This document shows positions 50,327-58,909 of a stretch of 64,000 bases of DNA, one piece after another; position 1 is the first letter of the stretch; every line of letters begins with the position of its first letter. Made by a program: the position numbers and the translations under genes. Source of the stretch: UBA1081 sp964443825 (GTDB lineage: Bacteria; Bacillota; Clostridia; Oscillospirales; Acutalibacteraceae); NCBI GenBank assembly GCA_964443825.1, contig CAYUEV010000002.1, positions 8,289 to 72,288 on the forward strand. Reading direction: 5' to 3'. The notes under the pieces are model-generated. The model was not told the origin of the DNA, searched no databases, and saw only the letters and a list, made by a program, of their open reading frames with translations.

Positions 50327-50354
50327 TTATAAAATAAAAAATATATTTTGTCAA
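50326..50354 (-). promoter_or_regulatory. Promoter of the Crp/Fnr-ABC operon
   Basis: Minus-strand consensus TTGACA (50349-50354) and TATAAT (50326-50331) with 17-base spacing. One base of the -10 is shared with the palindrome at 50311-50326. Confidence 0.85.
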
Positions 50355-50379
50355 TAGTTTTGCCTATTAAAAAGTAAAA

Positions 50380-50407
50380 CCCCGGACGAGTCTTTACCTG
50401 TCCGGGG
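50380..50407 (-). terminator. Terminator of the phosphoesterase gene
   Basis: CCCCGGAC (50380-50387) pairs with GTCCGGGG (50400-50407); on the minus strand the stem is followed by TTTTAC, just behind the stop at 50427. Confidence 0.8.
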
Positions 50408-50426
50408 AAATTATTAAGTTTAAAAT

Positions 50427-53400
50427 TTAGCCCGCTAAAAGTAAGCAGATTCTCGAAATTATGTACATAACTCTCTCTAAGAACGACATAATCTCTTTCC
50501 ATACCTCAAAGAAGGATTTCTTGGGATTGTTGATCTCCTCGCCGACAACGTCGGGAGCGTCGCCCGCGTATTCGCCCTGAGTCGCGTCTTTTTGGATTGC
50601 GAAAGAATCGACGTTTTCCGCTTTAGAGCCGTTTACTTTGTAAGCGTCAAAGTAAAGTACGCCGTCTTCAATCTGTATCGCTGAGAACATTGACGCGTCG
50701 GCGGTTCTAATGGCTTCGGCCCTTGGGAAGTATTCGTCGGTGAGAGAAGCGTCTTTTACGTTGTATGTTTTAACGCCCGACGTGCCGCTTATAACGTATG
50801 TAGTTCCCGTTGGGGCAACGTCCGTTTTGTATTTTTTGCCGTCGTGATTCAAGTAAATCCTGCTTGAGTCGTTTACGAGATTAGAGTCCATAGAGTATGT
50901 TCTCATATAGACGTGGTCGTGACCTTCGAGAACGAGGTCGATATGAAGCTGCGGCATAAGGACCGAAAGCTGATCCCTTATCGCGCAAACGTCGTCGTCG
51001 TTATAGTGAGAGCCGTTTGAGTACGGAGCTTTATGAAGAGCTACTATTTTCCATTGAGCGGCGCTCGAATTCATATCGTTTTTGAGCCATTCGATTTGTT
51101 TCGCGCTAATAGCGTCGTCGTCGCCTAAATCGTTCGTATTGAGGACGGCGATGTGGAGGTTGTTATAGTCGAACGAATAGTAAACGCCGGAAGCGGTATC
51201 CTGTTCGGGAACTCCGGGAAGAGTGAAGTTGTCAACCGTCGCATAATCGTACTTTTCCTCATGATTACCCGTCGCAGGCATAAAGTAGGTGTTCATAAGG
51301 TTCTGTGAAGCCGTGTCGAACATCCACTGCCACTGATTTGTGTTAGAGCCGTGGTCTACAAGATCGCCCGTGTTCATAATGAATTTCGCGTCGGGGTAGA
51401 GCTTGTACGCCGTCTTTACGACGTTAGCCCAAGAACGTTCATACTGAGGTACATTCTGCGACTGCGGATCGGACATATGGAAGAACGTGACGTTCTTGCC
51501 GCCGTCGGGAGTTTCAATAGCGCCGGAGTCGCTCCACCAGCCTCTCGAGGCGTCGCCTACTCTGTAGAAGTATTTTGTGTTGGGTTCAAGATTAGAGAGC
51601 GTTACCGTGTGGCGCGTCATCTTAAAATCGTAATTGAAAGCGCCTATAACGCCAAAGTCTAAGCCGGGATAGCGTCTGTCGACTTCTTTTGACTCGGAGT
51701 TAATAGTAAACGAGGCGTTTTTAGTGGGAGAGCCGGTAAATCCTTTAAAGTCGCTCTCTTTATAAATTTCAATATCCCCGCCTTTTACGGTAGATTTGCT
51801 GAACCAGTTGATATTTGCGCTCGTGTTATTTTCGCCAAGAGTGACTGAAATCATCGTGGGAAGTCTGTAGTTTTCGGTCGTTGCGGGAGGAACTACTTTA
51901 TCCGAAGAATACGTAACGCCTCTGTCGCCAAGCGTTTTCGGATTCTCGTCGGACGTGAGATCTTCTACAATATACGCGAGCTCATATCCTATTCCTTCCA
52001 TCTGGCTATCGGTTAAATATTCCTGTAAAAACAGCTGGTCAATAACGTCGTAAAGGTTTTCGTAGGGGAGTATACCCGATTTAAATATCGTGTCGACAAG
52101 ACCCTTATATGTGTTATCGTTCTTTAACAGTCTTTTAACGAACGTGTCGAGAGAAACGCCCAAGAGCTTTCCAAGCCCCGGGTCTTTATCAAAGAGCTTA
52201 TCTACTCTTACTTCCACTTTCGCGAGAACGGCGTCGGTAATAACATCGTTAAGCAGCGCGTCTACAAGGACGTTAAAGAGCTTGTCGGCGGCGTCGCCTT
52301 CTCTAAAGTTTTTAATCGCGTCCTGGACGAAAGCGTCGCCGCCGCTGTCCTCGTTGCCGTCATACCAGTAGTGCATGGCGGTAAGGACAAGATCTCCAAA
52401 CGTGCCGGGTTTATTGGGGTCGCCAAAATGTAAGCTGTCAATAAACTTTGTGCAGGGAACGTCGGAAATCACGCATCCGGCGAGTTTTGAAACAAGATTT
52501 CTTACAACAGGCAAAAGTTTTGACTCATCCTTTATGTAGAGATCCTCAATCTGCAAAAGAAGATCGTCTATAAACCACATAATATTTTCAGAGGAGAAGT
52601 TTACGCCTAAAATGTTAATTCCGTCGCCGATATAAGGAGCTAAAAGATCTTTAATCTTCTCATCTAAGTCGACGCCCGCTTCGGATTTAAGGAAAGCTTT
52701 GATTCCGCCCGCGTCTCTTATTTGTTTCGCGTATCTTACGACATAACGCTGGAAGAAGCCTGTGAAAAATTCCGTAACGTCGGGATTGCCGTCTTCGGTG
52801 TACCTTCCGCCAAAGTTAATGGCGAAAGAAGGCTGACTGAAGGGCTTCGGGTAAACCGTACCGTTTACGTTTATTTCATGCGCCAAGTCGCAGTCAAACG
52901 AGTCGTATGACACGTCGCTCTCGCCGTCGCCGTATGTTGTGATTTTCATTTCGTTAAAGCGGTTGGGGTAGCCCGCGAGAGAACCTGTTTCACAGTCGTA
53001 AATAACATTTCCGTTATCGCTCGTAACGCTCGCGACGTCGTTCGTGTGAAGATGACCCGTAAACGCGAAGTGAATGCCAGCGTCTGCGTACTGTTCGGCT
53101 ACGTTTAAGTAATCGTCCACAACAAAGCGTCCGCCGATTGAAGGTTCTACTTTCATGTGGGCGGATAACGAATGGTGCTGCATAACCATGACGGTTTTGC
53201 CCTGGGCTTTACCCTGAGCCGCCATTTCTTTTACCCAATTTAAGCAATCTTCCGTAATAGCGCCGTTGGTTATAGGAGTTTGCGGCGTGTAAGCGTCGTA
53301 TTCGTTAGAATCGACGACGATAAGCCTGTAATTCTTGTCAAGGTCTACGACGTAAGAAAGACCGTTTTCGGTTTTTCCCGAGGGAGGAGTATACTCCGCG

Positions 53401-53933
53401 ACGGCTAAATCATAACCGAGATTTTTATATACTTCTTTAAACTCGGCTTGCGTTATAGATCTCGCTTGCTCCTGGACGCCGTTTTCAAAAGTGCAGGCAT
53501 TGCTGTTGTCAACGTCGTGGTTGCCGTTTATAACGATAACTTTTATGCCGGCGTCTTTCTCAAACTGTTCGAGGATAGCGGCGAGTTCCGCATGAGCCTG
53601 ATACTCGCCGTCTTTTGTCAGGTCGCCCGATATAAACAGGTACTTTGTGCCGAGTTCCGGCGCTTTTAAGGCTATGGAATCAAGCGTTGTTCTCGTGATT
53701 GCGTCTGATTCCATAAATTCTTTAGAGGACATTGTGTTGTAATTTTGCCATTCAGGGCAGTTGTCGCCCGTGTAGGACTGAGGATAGTAGTGTACGTCCG
53801 ATATTGAGGCGAACGATAAGGATGATTTAACCTCGTCAGGGTTGCCCGTCGCCGCGAAGCCGCTTAAGGCGGGCGCGCCGACTGTAAAAATCAGAACGGC
53901 TGTGAGAATTATGGAGATCGCTTTTTTGAACAT
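50427..53933 (-). CDS. Large secreted protein with two metallophosphoesterase modules
   Basis: This 1168-residue exported protein has a signal peptide (to about residue 28). Module 1 (about 40-370) is a calcineurin-like phosphoesterase: SISDVHYY, FISGDLTKDGE, VINGNHDVDN, VMQHHS and FTGHLHTND. A long helical region follows (about 380-680). Module 2 is purple-acid-phosphatase-like: a fibronectin-type N-terminal domain (about 700-840, LSNLEPNTKYFYRVGD) and a catalytic part with FFHMSDPQSQN, IMNTGDLVDHG, ATGNHEEKY, ALHKAPYSNGSHY and EGHDHVYMRTY. The C-terminus ends in a hydrophobic helix (EIMSFLERVMYIISRICLLL). A role in scavenging extracellular phosphate is likely but inferred. Confidence 0.88.
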   Translation of the reverse strand: MFKKAISIILTAVLIFTVGAPALSGFAATGNPDEVKSSLSFASISDVHYYPQSYTGDNCPEWQNYNTMSSKEFMESDAITRTTLDSIALKAPELGTKYLFISGDLTKDGEYQAHAELAAILEQFEKDAGIKVIVINGNHDVDNSNACTFENGVQEQARSITQAEFKEVYKNLGYDLAVAEYTPPSGKTENGLSYVVDLDKNYRLIVVDSNEYDAYTPQTPITNGAITEDCLNWVKEMAAQGKAQGKTVMVMQHHSLSAHMKVEPSIGGRFVVDDYLNVAEQYADAGIHFAFTGHLHTNDVASVTSDNGNVIYDCETGSLAGYPNRFNEMKITTYGDGESDVSYDSFDCDLAHEINVNGTVYPKPFSQPSFAINFGGRYTEDGNPDVTEFFTGFFQRYVVRYAKQIRDAGGIKAFLKSEAGVDLDEKIKDLLAPYIGDGINILGVNFSSENIMWFIDDLLLQIEDLYIKDESKLLPVVRNLVSKLAGCVISDVPCTKFIDSLHFGDPNKPGTFGDLVLTAMHYWYDGNEDSGGDAFVQDAIKNFREGDAADKLFNVLVDALLNDVITDAVLAKVEVRVDKLFDKDPGLGKLLGVSLDTFVKRLLKNDNTYKGLVDTIFKSGILPYENLYDVIDQLFLQEYLTDSQMEGIGYELAYIVEDLTSDENPKTLGDRGVTYSSDKVVPPATTENYRLPTMISVTLGENNTSANINWFSKSTVKGGDIEIYKESDFKGFTGSPTKNASFTINSESKEVDRRYPGLDFGVIGAFNYDFKMTRHTVTLSNLEPNTKYFYRVGDASRGWWSDSGAIETPDGGKNVTFFHMSDPQSQNVPQYERSWANVVKTAYKLYPDAKFIMNTGDLVDHGSNTNQWQWMFDTASQNLMNTYFMPATGNHEEKYDYATVDNFTLPGVPEQDTASGVYYSFDYNNLHIAVLNTNDLGDDDAISAKQIEWLKNDMNSSAAQWKIVALHKAPYSNGSHYNDDDVCAIRDQLSVLMPQLHIDLVLEGHDHVYMRTYSMDSNLVNDSSRIYLNHDGKKYKTDVAPTGTTYVISGTSGVKTYNVKDASLTDEYFPRAEAIRTADASMFSAIQIEDGVLYFDAYKVNGSKAENVDSFAIQKDATQGEYAGDAPDVVGEEINNPKKSFFEVWKEIMSFLERVMYIISRICLLLAG

Positions 53934-53969
53934 TCAAAATAACCCCTATCTTAGAATTTATCTGACATA

Positions 53970-53998
53970 ATAATATCACAAGCTTAGATAAATGTAAA
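53970..53998 (-). promoter_or_regulatory. Promoter of the large phosphoesterase gene
   Basis: Minus-strand TTTACA (53993-53998) and TATTAT (53970-53975) have 17-base spacing. No Pho-box-like repeat is obvious next to it. Confidence 0.55.
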
Positions 53999-54072
53999 TA
54001 ATTGCTACAACAAAATTTCAATATTATTTACAATTATGTAAGAAATGTTAAAACAGTGAAGACACGCAAAAC

Positions 54073-54098
54073 AAAAAAGAGGCTCGGAAGCCCCTTTT
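54073..54098 (-). terminator. Terminator of the corC-lgt-folD operon
   Basis: On the minus strand AAAAGGGGCT pairs with AGCCTCTTTT around a TCCG loop and runs into TTTTTT, 23 bases after the folD stop. Confidence 0.75.
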
Positions 54099-54120
54099 AC
54101 CTTTTATTAAGAATTGCCGC

Positions 54121-54969
54121 TTACTTTATCCTGTTTTTCGCGGCTTTTAAAGCGTTGTTTAAAAGCATCGTTATCGTCATAGGTCCTACGCCGCCGGGAA
54201 CAGGCGTGATAAAAGACGTTTTCGGAGCTACGCTGTCAAAATCCACGTCGCCGAGGAGCTTCCCGTCGTCCGTTCTGTTAATTCCCACGTCGAACACGAC
54301 GGCGCCGTCTTTCACCATATCCGCCGTCACAAATTCAGGTTTTCCAACGGCGGCCACAAGTATATCGGCTTCTTTTGTAATATCTTTTAAATTCTTAGTT
54401 TTGCTGTGACAGACGGTAACGGTCGCGTTAAGGTTGAGCATAAGACTCGCCATAGGTTTTCCGACTATATTGCTGCGCCCGATTATTACGCAATGTTTTC
54501 CCTCTATCGGAATATTGTAGTAGTTCATCATCTCCACCATTCCGGCGGGCGTGCAAGGCGTGAAAACGTAATCTCCCGCCGAAAGTTTGCCCCTGTTTAC
54601 GGGGTGAAAAGCGTCCACGTCCTTTTCCGGAGATATGGCGTTCAACACTATTTTCTCGTCAATGGAAGGGGGCAAAGGCAGCTGGCAAAGTATCCCGTCC
54701 GATTTACCGTCGGCGTTAAGTTTTTCTATTAAAGATAGAAGTTCGTCTGTAGTAGTATCATAGGGGAGAGCGTACTCATACGACGCGATTCCCGTTTCAT
54801 AGCACGCTTTTTTCTTATTGTTCACGTATATTTTCGACGCTTTGTCGTCGCCTACTATAATGACGCTAAGTCCCGGAGTCACGCCTTTTTCCTTAAGGGA
54901 TTTCACCTCGTCGGATATTCTTGCTCTTACGGCTTTTGAAACTTCTTTGCCGCTCATTAAATTATACAT
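54121..54969 (-). CDS. folD: Methylenetetrahydrofolate dehydrogenase/cyclohydrolase
   Basis: This 282-residue bifunctional enzyme interconverts methylene-, methenyl- and formyl-tetrahydrofolate. The catalytic Lys region is KIYVNNKKKACYETGI, followed by the QLPLPPSID block, GRSNIVGKPMA for the cofactor, GINRTDDGKLLGDVDF and the C-terminal ITPVPGGVGPMTITML. The length is normal. It starts 20 bases after lgt and is the last gene of its operon. Confidence 0.96.
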   Translation of the reverse strand: MYNLMSGKEVSKAVRARISDEVKSLKEKGVTPGLSVIIVGDDKASKIYVNNKKKACYETGIASYEYALPYDTTTDELLSLIEKLNADGKSDGILCQLPLPPSIDEKIVLNAISPEKDVDAFHPVNRGKLSAGDYVFTPCTPAGMVEMMNYYNIPIEGKHCVIIGRSNIVGKPMASLMLNLNATVTVCHSKTKNLKDITKEADILVAAVGKPEFVTADMVKDGAVVFDVGINRTDDGKLLGDVDFDSVAPKTSFITPVPGGVGPMTITMLLNNALKAAKNRIK

Positions 54970-54989
54970 AAATCCGCTCCTCGTGAAAT

Positions 54990-56012
54990 TTATTCTTTCT
55001 TGTCGTCTTCAGGCGATTTGTCGGGCGACGGCGCGTTTTCTCCGGGTTCTTCCTTATTGTTATCGTCGTTTTTTTCCTCTTTTTTACTTGATTTAAAAAA
55101 CGGTTCGGGCTCTATAAAGTAGTCGACGCCCTCTATCGGTTTCGGATTTTTTGTTCTTATAATTAAGAAAACTATAAGCGTCGCGGCGCAAACCACAACT
55201 AAAACGGCGGACAAAAGTTGAGATACCCTTATAGTCGTATTAGGTATATAAAGGCTGTCGGTTCGCAAGCCTTCTATAAACATTCTCCCGATTCCGTACC
55301 AAACGCCGTAACAAAGAGCTATTTGCCCGCTAAACTTGCGGAATTTTTTACATATGAAGAAAAGAACAAAGAAGCCTAAAACGCACCACACCGACTCATA
55401 AAAGAACGTCGGGTGGACGGGCGCGAACGGGTCTACTCCGGGCAGCTCCTCTTGGTGAGAAATTATATATTCGGACACTTTCTGGCTAGTCATTCCGAAA
55501 GAGCCGTTTGTGTTGCATCCGAAGGCCTCTTGATTCGCGTAATTGCCCCATCTTCCTATGCCTTGACCTATCAAAAGGCTCATTGACGCCATATCGAGAA
55601 GGTTTAAAAAATTCAGTTTTATAATTTTAGCGGTAATAAAAGCCGCCAACACCCCTCCTATAATGCCGCCGTAAATCGCGAGTCCGCCGTTCCAAATTTC
55701 AAGTATTTCGAGGGGATGAGCGCCGTAATAATCCCATTTAAAAAGGCAATAATAAAGCCTTGCTCCGACTATCCCGCCAAACGTGCCGAATATCAGAATA
55801 TCGAGCATTTTATTGAGATCCATTTTCCACTTATATGCCATTCTGCCGCCGAAAAGAACGGCCAAAGTAAAGCCGAACGCTATTATAACGCCGTACCACT
55901 TAATGGAAAAATTATGAGAGCCAACGCTAAATTCGCAAAAAACAGACGATACTGAAAACGTTTTGTCAATTCCGCTAAAAGTAACGTCTACCGTGTCTTT
56001 AAAAAATTCCAA
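54990..56012 (-). CDS. lgt: Prolipoprotein diacylglyceryl transferase
   Basis: This 340-residue membrane enzyme transfers diacylglycerol to the lipobox cysteine of prelipoproteins, such as the several lipoproteins in this window. Seven or so membrane segments are present, with GGLAIYGGIIGG and the signature GRWGNYANQEAFG containing the essential Arg, then HPTFFYESVW and GIGRMFIEGLRTDSL. The last 60 residues form a highly charged cytoplasmic tail (EPEPFFKSSKKEEKNDDN...) that is longer than in most Lgt proteins. It follows the CorC-type gene by 43 bases. Confidence 0.95.
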   Translation of the reverse strand: MEFFKDTVDVTFSGIDKTFSVSSVFCEFSVGSHNFSIKWYGVIIAFGFTLAVLFGGRMAYKWKMDLNKMLDILIFGTFGGIVGARLYYCLFKWDYYGAHPLEILEIWNGGLAIYGGIIGGVLAAFITAKIIKLNFLNLLDMASMSLLIGQGIGRWGNYANQEAFGCNTNGSFGMTSQKVSEYIISHQEELPGVDPFAPVHPTFFYESVWCVLGFFVLFFICKKFRKFSGQIALCYGVWYGIGRMFIEGLRTDSLYIPNTTIRVSQLLSAVLVVVCAATLIVFLIIRTKNPKPIEGVDYFIEPEPFFKSSKKEEKNDDNNKEEPGENAPSPDKSPEDDKKE

Positions 56013-56055
56013 AGGATAGTTCTCCTTTTAGTTATGGTGGGATAATTTATTTAAA

Positions 56056-57459
56056 TTACTCGGTTTCTTCCTGTTCTTCTTTCGGTTTTATATCGATTTT
56101 AACTTTCGCTATTCTCTTATCCTCAACCGACAACACGGTAAATTTTATGTTGTCGAGTTCAACGGTATCCATATCCCCATCTTTTGGAAGATACCCCAAT
56201 TCACTTATAATAAAGCCGCCGATAGTATTGTAATCGCCTTCCGGTATGTTAGCTCCTATAAGCTCGTTCACTTCGTCGAGGTCGGTCGCGCCTTCGACTG
56301 TAAACGCGTTGTCGTTAATTTTAGCGATTTCCTCGTCTTCATTATCGTATTCGTCTTGTATATTGCCGACGATCGACTCTAAAATATCCTCTAAAGTGAG
56401 CAAACCCGCAGTACCGCCGTACTCGTCTACGACTATCGCTATCTGCACGCGTTTTTCGCTCATCTCGGCGAACAGTTCGCCGCATTTTTTTGTTTCGGGG
56501 ACGAAATACGCGTCGCGCATAACTTCTCTTATTGATTTATCTGTCGGGAGTTCTTTTCCTATGTATCTTAAAAGGTCTTTTACATACACCACGCCTATAA
56601 TATTATCAGGGTCGTCGTCGTATACGGGTATTCTCGAATACCCCTCTTCAATGGCGACTTTTATAACTTCGCTTATAGGTTCGTCCGCTTCTACCGCCGT
56701 CATATCGACTCGGTGCGTCATAATGTCTCCCGCGTCGATGTCGTCAAACTCAAATATGTTGTTTATCATCTCGGCTTGAGCGTTTTCTATAACGCCTTTT
56801 TCCTCTCCAGCGTCGACCATCATGAGAATTTCTTCCTCGGTGACTTGTTCCTCATCCTGAGACGGGTCTATTCCAAAAAGTCTTACTACGGCGTTTGTTG
56901 AAAACGAGAGTATCTTTACAAAGGGCTTGGTTATTTTCATAAAGAAAAGCAAAAACCCTACGACTTTATACGAAACTTTTTCAGATTTAGATAAGGCGAT
57001 TTTTTTAGGCGCAAGCTCCCCTAAAACGAGTGAAAAGTAAGAAATCATGATTGTAACGAGAACAAGCGATACGGCGCTGATTACGCTCCTTGGGATTATC
57101 GTAAGACGAGGAGCTACCCAATTAGTTATAATCGGGGAGAACGATTCGGCCGCGGACGCGCTCGTTAAGAATCCCGCTAAAGTAACGCCTATTTGGATTG
57201 TAGATAAAAAGTTCGAGGAATTTTCCGTAAGTTTTTTGATTTGTTTCGCTTTTTTATCTCCTTCTTCAGCGAGCCTGTCGATTTTCGTGTCGTTAAGAGA
57301 TAAAATCGCAATTTCGCTCATAGCGAAAAACGCATTTACGAGTATAAGCACGAAAAGAACGGCTATCTTCGCCACAATAACGCCAGCCGAGGGCGTTTCT
57401 TCCGTTTCTATTAAACCTACGGCGAGCCTTATAAGACTGCCGGGGTCAGGGTCGTCCAT
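56056..57459 (-). CDS. CNNM/CorC-HlyC family transporter
   Basis: This 467-residue protein has an N-terminal CNNM (DUF21) membrane domain of about four segments (LILVNAFFAMSEIAILSLND, SNFLSTIQIGVTLAGFLTSA), then a CBS pair (about 225-345, DIMTHRVDMTAVEADEPISEVI and SIREVMRDAYFVPETKKCGELF) with IVVDEYGGTAGLLTLEDILE, and a C-terminal CorC/HlyC domain (YNTIGGFIISELGYLP). Family members are linked to Mg2+/Co2+ transport or homeostasis; the hemolysin label is historical. It heads an operon with lgt and folD. Confidence 0.92.
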   Translation of the reverse strand: MDDPDPGSLIRLAVGLIETEETPSAGVIVAKIAVLFVLILVNAFFAMSEIAILSLNDTKIDRLAEEGDKKAKQIKKLTENSSNFLSTIQIGVTLAGFLTSASAAESFSPIITNWVAPRLTIIPRSVISAVSLVLVTIMISYFSLVLGELAPKKIALSKSEKVSYKVVGFLLFFMKITKPFVKILSFSTNAVVRLFGIDPSQDEEQVTEEEILMMVDAGEEKGVIENAQAEMINNIFEFDDIDAGDIMTHRVDMTAVEADEPISEVIKVAIEEGYSRIPVYDDDPDNIIGVVYVKDLLRYIGKELPTDKSIREVMRDAYFVPETKKCGELFAEMSEKRVQIAIVVDEYGGTAGLLTLEDILESIVGNIQDEYDNEDEEIAKINDNAFTVEGATDLDEVNELIGANIPEGDYNTIGGFIISELGYLPKDGDMDTVELDNIKFTVLSVEDKRIAKVKIDIKPKEEQEETE

Positions 57460-57494
57460 TAAACGACACGTCCTTTCAAGAAAAAATATATTAC

Positions 57495-57523
57495 ACTATA
57501 GCATATATATAAAAATTTGTCAA
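57495..57523 (-). promoter_or_regulatory. Promoter of the corC-lgt-folD operon
   Basis: Minus-strand TTGACA (57518-57523) and TATAGT (57495-57500) are separated by 17 bases. Confidence 0.7.
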
Positions 57524-57551
57524 ATACTTTAAATTCCGGCTAATCGGCGAG

Positions 57552-58826
57552 CTAAAGCAAAACGGGCGCGCCGCCTTTAAGCGCCGATTCGTCCGCCGCG
57601 AAAACGACGCTGTGTCCCGCCGTGGAATCAAATATGGAAGTACAGGACGCGGAAGGTTCATCGCCTCTTACAAATTTTATAAAATCAGCGACAAGAGCGC
57701 TATCCCCACCGCCATGACCGTTTCCGGCCGACGATATTTTAGAGAAATCGTAAATCTTATCCGTGTGATCGCTCTCTTTTTTAGGGTCTATAACGGAAAC
57801 CGTAAACTTTCCGTCCTCAAATACGCCGTTAATTTCACCTTTAAAGCCCACTATTTTTACGCGTCTTTTAGAGTAAGCGCACCCGCCCGTCATGACGTGA
57901 ACGCCCGTGGTCCCGTTTTCAAACTGAACCGAAACCGTTTGATGATCCGCCGCGTTATTGTCGCATTTAAAAGCGCACCTTCCATACGGACTTTTATATT
58001 TTAGGTAGTCGTACTTTTCGCGCTCCGACGAGTCAAGGAGATCCGCCCACACGTAATTGTCCCATTTTTCGGGTATGTCAAAATATATTTTTTTAGCGGA
58101 AAACGGGCATTCGTTTTCAATAGGGCAGTCTAAAAGGCATCTGCTCCCCGAATTTAAAGGCGCGTTTTCACTTCTGTAAAAATACAAACCGCCGAAGCTC
58201 GAAACGACTTTAGGCTTAACGTCGCCCATAAGCCACGTCATAAGGTCTATATCGTGGCAGCACTTAGCTAATAGCGACGACGTTCCGCACTCGTCTTTAT
58301 TCGCCCATTTGCCTCTTACGTAAGACGTCGTGAAATGATGGTAGCTCACGTCTTCCGAGAGGCATATTGTAATAATTTTTCCTAATTCGTCTTTTGCTAT
58401 AACGTCCTTTATTCCTTTATAGAAATCAGAATACCTTAAAACGTGACATATCATGACTTTAACGCCGTTCTTCTTGACTGACGAAACGAGTTCGTCCATC
58501 TCGTTTTTGTTTACGGCGAACGGTTTTTCAAGGAGCATATCGTATCCCTTTTCAATAAGCGGCAAAGAAGTTTTCACATGGTCTTTATCCATCGTGCCGT
58601 TAATAACCGCGTCGGCGAATTTTTGTTTTTTTGAAAGAGATTCGGCCGAATCAAAGACATTTTCATTTGGGATATCATACTTTTTACGGGCGATTTCTCT
58701 TTTTTGAGGGGAAGGCTCGGCGACTCCGGCTATTTTAAGCTCGTCGGGGTGAGAGAGGGAGTAGTCGGCGTATTTTATCGATCTGTGCCCGGCGCCGACT
58801 ATAACCGCCGTTATAGGTCTGCTCAT
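57552..58826 (-). CDS. Gfo/Idh/MocA-family oxidoreductase
   Basis: This 424-residue NAD(P)-dependent dehydrogenase has the Rossmann N-terminus AVIVGAGHRSIKYADYS, the catalytic Lys in LLEKPFAVNKNEM and the His of KCCHDIDLMTWL, followed by the beta-sheet domain. Members act on sugars or sugar derivatives. A Cys pair region (SRCLLDCPIENECPF) in the middle is unusual for the simple members and occurs in a larger Gfo/Idh subgroup. It follows the GPH transporter gene by 84 bases but also has its own promoter, so the two probably act on the same imported glycoside. Confidence 0.9.
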   Translation of the reverse strand: MSRPITAVIVGAGHRSIKYADYSLSHPDELKIAGVAEPSPQKREIARKKYDIPNENVFDSAESLSKKQKFADAVINGTMDKDHVKTSLPLIEKGYDMLLEKPFAVNKNEMDELVSSVKKNGVKVMICHVLRYSDFYKGIKDVIAKDELGKIITICLSEDVSYHHFTTSYVRGKWANKDECGTSSLLAKCCHDIDLMTWLMGDVKPKVVSSFGGLYFYRSENAPLNSGSRCLLDCPIENECPFSAKKIYFDIPEKWDNYVWADLLDSSEREKYDYLKYKSPYGRCAFKCDNNAADHQTVSVQFENGTTGVHVMTGGCAYSKRRVKIVGFKGEINGVFEDGKFTVSVIDPKKESDHTDKIYDFSKISSAGNGHGGGDSALVADFIKFVRGDEPSASCTSIFDSTAGHSVVFAADESALKGGAPVLL

Positions 58827-58861
58827 TGTAGGAAATGCTCCTTTATATCAAAATCCAAAGA

Positions 58862-58890
58862 ATAATATCACAATAATATGTCATATTCAA
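58862..58890 (-). promoter_or_regulatory. Promoter of the Gfo/Idh gene
   Basis: Minus-strand TTGAAT (58885-58890) and TATTAT (58862-58867) with 17-base spacing lie between the transporter and the dehydrogenase genes. Confidence 0.5.
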
Positions 58891-58909
58891 GGTATTTTTT
58901 AAAAAAATT

